Shown: positions 8,818 through 16,190 of the stretch, piece after piece
Numbering within the stretch: the first letter of the stretch is position 1
How the letters are laid out: each line of letters starts with the position of its first letter
Assembly (NCBI GenBank): GCA_027486585.1
Contig: JAIXOU010000078.1
Location: forward strand, 54,395 to 118,394
DNA length: 64,000 nt
Reading direction: 5' to 3'
From: Verrucomicrobiaceae bacterium
GTDB lineage: Bacteria; Verrucomicrobiota; Verrucomicrobiia; Verrucomicrobiales; Verrucomicrobiaceae
The notes under the pieces: model-generated
The model's input: the letters and a program-made list of their open reading frames with translations, nothing else
What the model was told of the DNA's origin: nothing
Databases searched by the model: none
Position numbers and translations under genes: made by a program

Positions 8818-10479
8818 TTAAGCCCCAGCCAGCAAAGCGCGGGCGTGCTCTCTGGCGGACTCGATCTTACCACCGAGCATTCGGGCGAGTTCTTCGAGAC
8901 GTTCGTCGGCGGTAATTTCGCGGATGGTGGATTTGGTGCGGTCGCCAATGATGTCTTTGGTGACGACGAAGTGACTCTTGGCCAGCGAGGCAACCTGCGG
9001 GAAGTGGGTGATGGCGATAACTTGGTGCGTGGCTCCCAGCGAGGCCATTTTCCTACCGACAGCTTCAGCGATGTTACCGCCGACATTGGCGTCGATCTCA
9101 TCAAAGACCATGAGTGGGACGATGTCTTGCTTGGCCAACGCGCTTTTGACGGCCAGTAGCACGCGGGACATTTCACCCGAGCTGGCGGTGAGGCGTAGGG
9201 GTTTTAAAGGTTCGCCAGGGTTCGGGGCGAACTGGAAATCGACCGCTTCAAAGCCATGACGGGAGGGAGCTTCTAGCTTGTCGAGCTGAGCTTCAAAGAC
9301 GCTGCGCTTGAAGCCGAGGTCGGCGAGGTGTGTGGCGACTTCTTTAGCGAGTTTTGGGGCGGCTTTACCACGCTTGTCGCTGAGTTGTTTACCGAGCTTA
9401 TTCACCTGGGCACGGCGGTCGGCGACGAGCTTGGTGAGACGCTCAAGTTCTTCACCACGGTTTTCGATCTTGGCCAGCTTAGCCTCGGCCTCAGCTTGGA
9501 AGTCGAGGATAGCCTGGACGGTGCTGCCGTATTTGCGTTTCAGCGTCTGGATGGTGTGGATGCGCTGATCAAGCTGGGCGAGTTCGGCGGGATCAATCTC
9601 CAGGTCCTCGGCGTAATCCTGTACACTGCTTTCTAGTTCGGTGAGCTCGATTTGGGCGGACTGGAAGCCCTCAAACAGTTTGGCAGAGGCGGGATCTATT
9701 TTTTCCAAATCGTGGATGCTACGGCCGATTTCGCGAAGGGCATCAAGCAGGCCAGCGTCTTCACCACCGCTGAGGCGGCTGGTGATAGCTCCGCAGAGTT
9801 CCGCCAGACGTGCACCATTGGCGGCGACCCGGTGGCGGGATTCGATCTCTTCTTCCTCTCCAGGCTTTAGCTGCGCGGCGGCGATCTCATTGACCTGAAA
9901 CTTGAGCATGTCGAGCTGCTGAGTCCCAGCACGTTCGCTGTTTTCCAGGTCATCGAGCTCAGTGACAGCGGCACGCCATTGTTTCCAGGCATCTTCATAC
10001 GTGCTGAGGGTGTCTTCTAGACCTGCGGCTTTATCCAGCATCTCTAGCTGACGCTCCTGAGAATTGAGCGACTGATGATCATGCGGGCCGTGAAGATCGA
10101 CGAGCAGCTCGCCGAGGGATTTTAGCACCTGAATCGTGACAGGTGAGCAGTTCACGAACTGTTTGTTCGCTCCACCTGCGCTGACGGCACGTTTGATGAG
10201 CAATTCACCGTCCTGACAGGGATCTAGCCCTGCTTCATTCAGCACGGCATCCACGGCACGGCTGTCTTTGAGATGAAAGCTGGCCTCGACGGTGCAGGTG
10301 TCCTGTCCGGTTCGGATGAGGCTGCGGTCAGCGCGCTCGCCGAGGATGAGTTTGAGGGCACCGACGATGATGGATTTACCTGCGCCGGTTTCACCCGTGA
10401 CGCCGACTAAGCCGGGGGCGAGGTCCCAGGTCACATCTTCCACCAGGGCGAGGTTGCGGATTTTGAGAAAGGAAAGCAT
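8818..10479 (-). CDS. recN: DNA repair ATPase RecN
   Basis: A 553-residue SMC-like ATPase that acts in recombinational repair of double-strand breaks. Walker A is GETGAGKS near residue 35. The long central region with many charged heptads is the coiled-coil arm. The signature motif reads TASSGEMSR (usual form ASGGELSR) and Walker B is LMVFDEIDANVGG, with a D-loop/switch region ATHQVIAITHFPQVAS after it. The start is set at 10479 (MLSFLKIRNLALVED) because RecN proteins begin there; an open frame to 10548 is ignored. It heads a minus-strand operon with four small or secreted-protein genes. The Gly-to-Ser change in the signature is mild. Confidence 0.95.
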   Translation of the reverse strand: MLSFLKIRNLALVEDVTWDLAPGLVGVTGETGAGKSIIVGALKLILGERADRSLIRTGQDTCTVEASFHLKDSRAVDAVLNEAGLDPCQDGELLIKRAVSAGGANKQFVNCSPVTIQVLKSLGELLVDLHGPHDHQSLNSQERQLEMLDKAAGLEDTLSTYEDAWKQWRAAVTELDDLENSERAGTQQLDMLKFQVNEIAAAQLKPGEEEEIESRHRVAANGARLAELCGAITSRLSGGEDAGLLDALREIGRSIHDLEKIDPASAKLFEGFQSAQIELTELESSVQDYAEDLEIDPAELAQLDQRIHTIQTLKRKYGSTVQAILDFQAEAEAKLAKIENRGEELERLTKLVADRRAQVNKLGKQLSDKRGKAAPKLAKEVATHLADLGFKRSVFEAQLDKLEAPSRHGFEAVDFQFAPNPGEPLKPLRLTASSGEMSRVLLAVKSALAKQDIVPLMVFDEIDANVGGNIAEAVGRKMASLGATHQVIAITHFPQVASLAKSHFVVTKDIIGDRTKSTIREITADERLEELARMLGGKIESAREHARALLAGA

Positions 10480-10583
10480 GGTGTGACTGGAAAGTGAATA
10501 GGTGTTCGCATGAGTATGCCTCATGCGCAACTGCAATTCAAGATGCACAGTTGCCTTTTTAGCGCGAATGACAGTCTCGCCTT

Positions 10584-11261
10584 TTGAAACCTTTTCTCAA
10601 TCTAGCCCAAGCCCGCACTCCTGAGGGAGCTGAACTCACCCTGCACTCCCATGACGGGCATTTTTACCTGCGGGTGAATCGTCAACCGTTGATGGGAACA
10701 AATGCCTCCGAGTCTGAGGCTGTGCTGGCAGAGTTAGCCTGCGCCAAAATTACCGAGCAGCCAGAAACACGGGTGCTCATCGGTGGATTGGGATTTGGCT
10801 TCACTCTAAGGCGGACATTGGAGGTGCTGCGCAAAGATGCCAAGGTTCAGGTGGCCGAACTACTGTCTGAAGTGGTGGCCTGGAACCGCGAGCATCTGCA
10901 AGAAGTGAATGGAAAGCTTCTGGATGATCCGCGTGTGGAAGTGACGATGATGGATGTTTTTAAAATCATCGAAGAGGCTCCGAAAGGGCACTATGATGCG
11001 ATCATGCTGGACGTGGACAATGGCCCCATTGCCATGGTTCAGGACGGCAATGCACGACTTTACCAGGGACAGGGGCTGGTGGCGATCACGCGTGCCTTGA
11101 AGCCAGGTGGGCGTGTTGCCTTCTGGTCGGCGAGTCAGGACACAGCTTTTGCCAAGCGTCTGACCAAGGGCAATTTCAAAGCCGAGGTAGTGCCTTGCAA
11201 AGCCTACCCTCAAGCGAAGCGGAAGACCCACACGATCTTTGTGGGAGATCGTCCGGGTTAA
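10584..11261 (+). CDS. Spermidine synthase-like methyltransferase-fold protein
   Basis: A 225-residue protein of the spermidine synthase-like family. The nucleotide-binding motif is [17 protein letters not shown], followed by [16 protein letters not shown] and the strand [12 protein letters not shown]. It lacks the N-terminal beta domain of full spermidine synthases, so polyamine synthesis is not assured. The start is a TTG at 10584, supported by an in-frame stop just upstream and by homologues that begin MKPF. It is divergent from recN, with about 100 bp between them for both promoters. Its stop overlaps the stop of the convergent VF530 gene by 3 bp. Confidence 0.75.
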   Translation: MKPFLNLAQARTPEGAELTLHSHDGHFYLRVNRQPLMGTNASESEAVLAELACAKITEQPETRVLIGGLGFGFTLRRTLEVLRKDAKVQVAELLSEVVAWNREHLQEVNGKLLDDPRVEVTMMDVFKIIEEAPKGHYDAIMLDVDNGPIAMVQDGNARLYQGQGLVAITRALKPGGRVAFWSASQDTAFAKRLTKGNFKAEVVPCKAYPQAKRKTHTIFVGDRPG

Positions 11262-11575
11262 ATTGCTTCTTCCTGAGGAGACTGTTCGACAGGAGCTTCC
11301 TCAGGGGAAATTTCCGCGACCTGATCTTCCATCGGCTCGGCCGTTTTGGCCTTTAAATCGGGCAGCGAGTCGATGTAAAGTTCCTCAACTTTTTGCCGCG
11401 CCCATGGCGTGCGGCGTAGGAAGACGAGGCTGGACTTGATGCTTGGATGAAAGTTAAAGCAGTTGATTTTGATCATCCGGCCAAGCATCTCCCAGCCGTA
11501 ATGAGCTTCGAGTTCAGTGAGCATTCTCTCCAGGGTAATGCCATGGAGTGGGTTTTTGGGTCCGGCGGCGTGCAT
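11258..11575 (-). CDS. VF530 family DNA-binding protein (DUF2132)
   Basis: A small protein of about 105 residues. The core ([20 protein letters not shown], then [23 protein letters not shown]) is the VF530/DUF2132 signature, a compact helical domain reported to bind DNA. An acidic tail ([20 protein letters not shown]) follows, which is not part of the family core. The ATG at 11575 is chosen because family members start a few residues before NPLHG; the frame is open to 11647 and no clear ribosome binding site decides between them. Its function in bacteria is unknown. Confidence 0.75.
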   Translation of the reverse strand: MHAAGPKNPLHGITLERMLTELEAHYGWEMLGRMIKINCFNFHPSIKSSLVFLRRTPWARQKVEELYIDSLPDLKAKTAEPMEDQVAEISPEEAPVEQSPQEEAI

Positions 11576-11741
11576 GTGTTCTATGTCAGGGAAGCTATCA
11601 CGCAGAGGTGCAGCGGGGGCAAGTGAGAGAATACGCAGGGATGCCAACTGGTTGCTGTGATTTGTAGTCGTTTTGATCGCTCTGTTTTGAATCTAAAATA
11701 ATGGTTTTACTTGGAGGGACGTCGATTTAGCCTCGTGGCGT

Positions 11742-14141
11742 ATGATCAATGGACTGAAAATCAGATTTGATTCTTCGGCTTTAGCCCTGTGGCTGGGGCG
11801 ATGGCTGATTCTGAATCCGTTGGCTTTTTTAGGTCTGGTGGCGGTGGCGGCGGTGATTGTTTCGGATTGGATGCGGTTTTCGGTGAGTGTGTGGCTTGTG
11901 GGGGCGGTGGTCCTAGCGTTGTGGACTGTGTGGATGCGGCGCTCGGTGTTATGGGGTGCGCCATGCGTGTTTTGTGGGTTCATGCTGTTGCATGCCTGGT
12001 CGTTGGATCAGACTTTTTCACATCCTTTGCGTGAGCGATTGTTGAAGATGCCGGATCGCCCAGCAGCTGTGGGGGTGATGGGGCGGCTGTATCCATGGAC
12101 TGAGGGCGCTGAGATGGATCAGTCTCAGGCCTTATGTGATGTGACAGAACTACGCTGGGGGCGGACTGGTTTATTTCTGCCAGTGCGTGCTTGGATCAAA
12201 GTGGCACTGCCCCGTGAGTTCAGGCTTACACAGCCAGGGATCTATGAGCTGGATGGGAATTTATCTTTGCCACGTGCACCGCAGAATCCTGGGCAGTTTG
12301 ATTCGGCGGAGTATTCGCTGCGCTCAGGCTGTGTGGCTGTGGTTAGGGCCGATAGCGTGGTTTTAAAAAAGTTGGAACGTTGGGCACCAAGCTTTCATTT
12401 GCTGCTATGTGCTGAGATTTCTCGGCAGTGGATCAGTCAGGCGCTGGCGCGGGGGATCGAGGATCGAGAGCAAGATACGGCAGTGTTGCTAGCGATGGCG
12501 CTGGGGGCCTCTGATGCGGCGGGTGAGGAGATTGAGGATGCTTTCCGCGACAGTGGAACTTTGCATATTTTTGCGGTCAGTGGGTTACACGTGGTGATGC
12601 TGGCAGCGGTGGTGGCTTTTGTTCTACGGTGGTTGGGATTGGGCAAGGGTAGGGCGGTGTTTTGCCTGATCGCGATTGTGTTTGGTTATGCTTACATCAC
12701 AGGCTGGCGGCCATCGGCGGCACGGGCAGCGTTTATGATCACTCTGGTGCTGGCTGCTCCGTGGTGGAATCGCCGATCCGCAGTGCAAAACAGTCTGGGC
12801 GCGGCAGTGCTGATCCTGCTGGCCTATGATAGTCATCAGCTTTTCCTGCCAGGGTTTCAGCTATCCTTCGGGGTGCTATGGGCCATCGCTTTTTTTGCGC
12901 CACCGCTGCTAGCGGCACTGCGTCCTTGGACGGAGCTAGATCCTTTTTTGCCGCCAGCGATTGCGAGCCGATGGCAGCATTTCAGTGCGGACAGTCGGCA
13001 ATGGTTAGCCAGCCTGGTCTGCGTTTCTTTAGCGGCATGGATCGGCAGTTTGCCTTTGATGTTAGGCCACTTTCAGACCGTGACACCGGTTGGATTGTTG
13101 GCGAATCTTTTCTTAGTGCCGATATCGGGCATCAGCATCGGGGTATCGTGCGCCAGCCTTGTCTGTGCCGCAGCAGGTGCGGGCGGTCTTCAGGTGCTTG
13201 TGAATGGCGTGAATGCTTTTTTGGCGTGGCTGATGGTTTTTCTGGCAAGTTGGTTCTCTTCGTTACCTCTCGCCAATTTTACACTGGATCTGCGGTTTGA
13301 AAAAGCGCCGCCGCCAGTGGAGTTGCGTGTCTTCCATCTTTCAGGCGGAGGTGCGGCGAGCCATCTGCGAGCTGGGGATCGCCAGTGGCTGCTGGATACG
13401 GGAAATGTGCGCGCTTGGCGTGGCGTGTTACGGCCATTCTTTCGCCATCAGGGGATCAATCAGCTCGAGGGTGTCATCCTTTCTCATGGTGACATGGCGC
13501 ATGTGGGGGCGGCTGATCTGGCGTATCGGCTCGGGAAGCCGCGCCTCTGTACGAGTGTGCATGAGCCTTGGCAATTTGATCCACCTTTCGCGGCGATTCA
13601 GCAGCTGGCGAAAAAAGTTCCCGTGGATAGCGTGGCTTGGCATCGCTATCAGGCAGAGGATCGCATCGAGATTCAGGGCAGCGATGCCATGCCTGTGCAT
13701 GCGGAGGTGCTTTATCCATTGCTGCAAGATGATGCTGAGAAGGCAGATGATCGCGGTTTAGTGCTCATGCTGCATGTGGGAAAGATGCGTGTTCTTTGGC
13801 TGGCCGATGCAGGCTTCATCACGGAAAAGAAACTGCTAGATCGCTCTACCGATCTGACCTGCGATGTGGTGGTTCGGGGACAGCATTCGGCGGATTTTTC
13901 CGGACTTACAGAGATCCTGGTTCATGCGAAACCCAAGGTGCTGATCACTTCCAATGATTCACGATTTCCAGAAGAGACGCTGCCTATGAGATTGCGTGAT
14001 TATTGCACTTTGCATCAGATTCATCTCTTTGATCTGGAGATAACAGGCAGTGTGAATGTGGGTTTTACGGCTGCTGGCGCTGAGTTGAAAGCGTTTCGCA
14101 ATGGGCAGACGGTCTCCATTGTTTCTTCTGCCAGTCGATGA
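11742..14141 (+). CDS. comEC: ComEC/Rec2-type DNA uptake channel
   Basis: A 799-residue inner membrane protein of the ComEC/Rec2 family, the channel that moves single-stranded DNA into the cytoplasm during natural transformation. It has N-terminal membrane helices, a DUF4131-like region (residues 60-210) and the competence domain around residues 230-500 with the hallmark SGTLHIFAVSGLHVVMLAA and WRPSAARAAFM. The C-terminal metallo-beta-lactamase-like part (about 540-799) reads VILSHGDMAHVGAADL, with SHGDMAH in place of the usual metal-binding THxDxDH. No other competence gene is in the window. It ends 58 bp before a DUF1080 gene on the same strand. Confidence 0.93.
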   Translation: MINGLKIRFDSSALALWLGRWLILNPLAFLGLVAVAAVIVSDWMRFSVSVWLVGAVVLALWTVWMRRSVLWGAPCVFCGFMLLHAWSLDQTFSHPLRERLLKMPDRPAAVGVMGRLYPWTEGAEMDQSQALCDVTELRWGRTGLFLPVRAWIKVALPREFRLTQPGIYELDGNLSLPRAPQNPGQFDSAEYSLRSGCVAVVRADSVVLKKLERWAPSFHLLLCAEISRQWISQALARGIEDREQDTAVLLAMALGASDAAGEEIEDAFRDSGTLHIFAVSGLHVVMLAAVVAFVLRWLGLGKGRAVFCLIAIVFGYAYITGWRPSAARAAFMITLVLAAPWWNRRSAVQNSLGAAVLILLAYDSHQLFLPGFQLSFGVLWAIAFFAPPLLAALRPWTELDPFLPPAIASRWQHFSADSRQWLASLVCVSLAAWIGSLPLMLGHFQTVTPVGLLANLFLVPISGISIGVSCASLVCAAAGAGGLQVLVNGVNAFLAWLMVFLASWFSSLPLANFTLDLRFEKAPPPVELRVFHLSGGGAASHLRAGDRQWLLDTGNVRAWRGVLRPFFRHQGINQLEGVILSHGDMAHVGAADLAYRLGKPRLCTSVHEPWQFDPPFAAIQQLAKKVPVDSVAWHRYQAEDRIEIQGSDAMPVHAEVLYPLLQDDAEKADDRGLVLMLHVGKMRVLWLADAGFITEKKLLDRSTDLTCDVVVRGQHSADFSGLTEILVHAKPKVLITSNDSRFPEETLPMRLRDYCTLHQIHLFDLEITGSVNVGFTAAGAELKAFRNGQTVSIVSSASR

Positions 14142-14199
14142 TTCTAGCACAAGCCTTCTTGCAACATTGGCTAAGCTTGCTCGTTTGTGTCCTCCCTCT

Positions 14200-15018
14200 A
14201 TGAAGAAACCTACCAGCCTCCTTTTCGTGCTTGCCCTGAGCAGCACGGCTGCTTTTGCAGCTGATGATAAACCATCCCCGATCGGTTACTCGGATACGCC
14301 GATCATTCCTGGCACACAATGGAAGGTGCATGACATCGACCGTCCACGTCCTGAAGCTGTGACTCCTGGGGAGAAGCTGGGCCAGCCGCCAGCGGATGCG
14401 ATCATCCTTTTCGATGGTAAAAATGCAGATGCGTTTCTGTCGAAGAAGCTGGATGAAAAGGGTAAGCCGACCAATGAGATGATCCCCTGCGTGTGGAAGA
14501 TCGACAATGGCGAACTCGTCGTCGAAGGCGGTGATTCTTGGACAAAGGAATCCTTCGCCAGTTGCCAATACCACATCGAGTGGAAGAGCGAGCCGCATAC
14601 CAAGGGCAATTCCCAAAAGAAGGGCAACAGCGGCACTTTCTTCATGGATCTCTATGAATGTCAGATGCTGGATTGCGATAACAATCCGACCTATGCCGAT
14701 GGCATGACGGGCTGCATTTATGGCCAAACACCGCCACTGGTGAATGCGGTGAAAAAATCTGGTGAATGGCAGACCTACGACATCATCTTTACCGCGCCCA
14801 AGCTGGAAGGTGATAAAGTCGTGGAGCCAGCCTACGTGACTACTTTTGTGAATGGCGTTTGTGTGCAGGTCCACACCAAGATCATGGGGCCGACGAAGCA
14901 CAAGAATGTCACCGACTACAGTGGTTCCTTCCCTGCGGCTGCACCGATCCGCATTCAGGATCACAAGAATGATCCACCGGTCCGCCTGCGCAATATCTGG
15001 CTGCGTAAGCTGCCTTAA
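14200..15018 (+). CDS. Secreted DUF1080 (3-keto-disaccharide hydrolase-like) protein
   Basis: A 272-residue exported protein starting at ATG 14200 with signal peptide MKKPTSLLFVLALSSTAAFA. The DUF1080 concanavalin-like domain spans about residues 60-272: AIILFDGKNADAFLSK, VWKIDNGELVVEGGDSWTKE, GNSGTFFMDLYECQMLD and PIRIQDHKNDPPVRLRNIWL. The family, abundant in planctomycetes and Verrucomicrobiota, includes 3-keto-glycoside hydrolases, but most members are uncharacterised. The frame extends upstream into comEC, but the signal peptide fixes the start. A strong hairpin terminator follows 21 bp after the stop. Confidence 0.85.
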   Translation: MKKPTSLLFVLALSSTAAFAADDKPSPIGYSDTPIIPGTQWKVHDIDRPRPEAVTPGEKLGQPPADAIILFDGKNADAFLSKKLDEKGKPTNEMIPCVWKIDNGELVVEGGDSWTKESFASCQYHIEWKSEPHTKGNSQKKGNSGTFFMDLYECQMLDCDNNPTYADGMTGCIYGQTPPLVNAVKKSGEWQTYDIIFTAPKLEGDKVVEPAYVTTFVNGVCVQVHTKIMGPTKHKNVTDYSGSFPAAAPIRIQDHKNDPPVRLRNIWLRKLP

Positions 15019-15039
15019 TTTTATCTTTCGTTCTCTTTG

Positions 15040-15076
15040 AAAAACGCTCTGGCCCTAGGGGTCAGGGCGTTTTTTC
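15040..15076. terminator. Bidirectional intrinsic terminator
   Basis: A 13-bp stem (aacgctctggccc pairing with gggtcagggcgtt, two G-T wobbles) with a three-base loop, preceded by a run of A and followed by a run of T. It can stop both the DUF1080 transcript and the convergent MidA-like gene; its right arm overlaps that gene's stop codon. Confidence 0.85.
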
Positions 15077-16132
15077 TTTTGCCATGAGTAGAACTCGGAA
15101 GGAGCGCCCCATGAAGGCTGGATGGGTGAGTGAGTGATACTGCCGCAAGAGGGCCTGAGTGGCTGTGTCAGGCGGTCGTCCTTCCAGTGTGGCTAGCCAG
15201 GGTAATCCGAGCTTTCCGAGATAGCGTCCCTGATGCGAGTAGAGCTGCTGTTTCAGTCCAGCGGCTTCACCGACCTCCATGAGGCGGGTGAAATTCACAT
15301 GCGTGGTGAGATCACACGCGCCGAGATCCTCTAGAACATGATCATCCGTTTTATGATCACGGTAGCGGCGGATGGTGCCTGTGTGTCGCTCTGTCGAATA
15401 GAGTTCTTCATGATCCAAGCCGTAATCGGCAATGAAAATTTCCCCATGGAAGGGGGCCAAAGCCAGCTCGCGTAGCCAATTGAGTGAGGCAAGCCCAATT
15501 TCGGTGGTGTATCCGACGGGAAGATCTAGTGGCAGTCGTGCGACTTCTGCCGAAAGCTCGTCCGTTGAAACCGGACCTGGATCAAACTGGAGCCTTCCAT
15601 GGTCATCGGCTTTGACCCATAATTCTTGCCAAATTGAGCCATCCCAGCGGACGAGATGCACTGGCATGGCATCTGGCAGTTCGTTGCAAAGGAAGAGAGC
15701 CGGACGTGCTGGCAGATCGGCTAGGCGGCTGACCCAGCTGACGCGATGGCCAAAAGCGGCAAGTTTTACTTTCTGAACAGCCTCGTATCGCGGATTTGGC
15801 TCCACGATGACGTAATCAAAATCGCAAGAACTCAGGACATCCTCGGCGAGTTGGCCGTCGTGTGCGGCTTGCTCAACGACATAAAAACCGCTGGGTTGCC
15901 CGAGTTTTTCAAAAGTCTGCTGGGCTAAAGTGGCCAAGAGTCGCCCATAAAGAGTTCCGACGCTGACTGACGTATAAAAATCGCCACTGCGGCCAATTCG
16001 GCGTGGTCCAGGGCCATAATAGCCATGTTCCTGGTGGTAAAGAGCCTGGGTCATGACCTCTGCAAAGGTCAGAGGCTCACCTGAATTCAGGCGGTCGAGT
16101 AAAATTTGATGCAGGGCAGTCACGGGAAACAA
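15062..16132 (-). CDS. MidA/NDUFAF7-like SAM-dependent methyltransferase
   Basis: A 356-residue class I methyltransferase of the COG1565 family. Typical features are MTQALYHQEHGYYG, then GRSGDFYTSVSVGTLYGRLL near residues 45-65, FYVVEQAAHDGQLAEDVL as the glycine-motif region, YVIVEPNPRYEAVQ, LFLCNELPDAMPVHLV and IADYGLDHEELY. The eukaryotic homologue methylates an arginine of complex I subunit NDUFS2; the bacterial substrate is unknown. It is convergent with the DUF1080 gene and divergent from the penicillin-binding protein, with only 58 bp between the two starts. Confidence 0.88.
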   Translation of the reverse strand: MFPVTALHQILLDRLNSGEPLTFAEVMTQALYHQEHGYYGPGPRRIGRSGDFYTSVSVGTLYGRLLATLAQQTFEKLGQPSGFYVVEQAAHDGQLAEDVLSSCDFDYVIVEPNPRYEAVQKVKLAAFGHRVSWVSRLADLPARPALFLCNELPDAMPVHLVRWDGSIWQELWVKADDHGRLQFDPGPVSTDELSAEVARLPLDLPVGYTTEIGLASLNWLRELALAPFHGEIFIADYGLDHEELYSTERHTGTIRRYRDHKTDDHVLEDLGACDLTTHVNFTRLMEVGEAAGLKQQLYSHQGRYLGKLGLPWLATLEGRPPDTATQALLRQYHSLTHPAFMGRSFRVLLMAKEKTP

Positions 16133-16190
16133 TTGGCGTGGAGAGATGAACAGGTTAAACTAATGTCCCTTTCGGAAGGATCTACCACTC

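Noticed and set aside
11800..11900. G-rich repeat-like stretch (ggtggcggtggcggcggtg)
   Set aside because: It is ordinary hydrophobic Ala/Val coding sequence at the start of ComEC, not a microsatellite.
14065..14964. Minus-strand frame of 299 codons
   Set aside because: It is antisense to the DUF1080 gene, which has a clear signal peptide and domain match.
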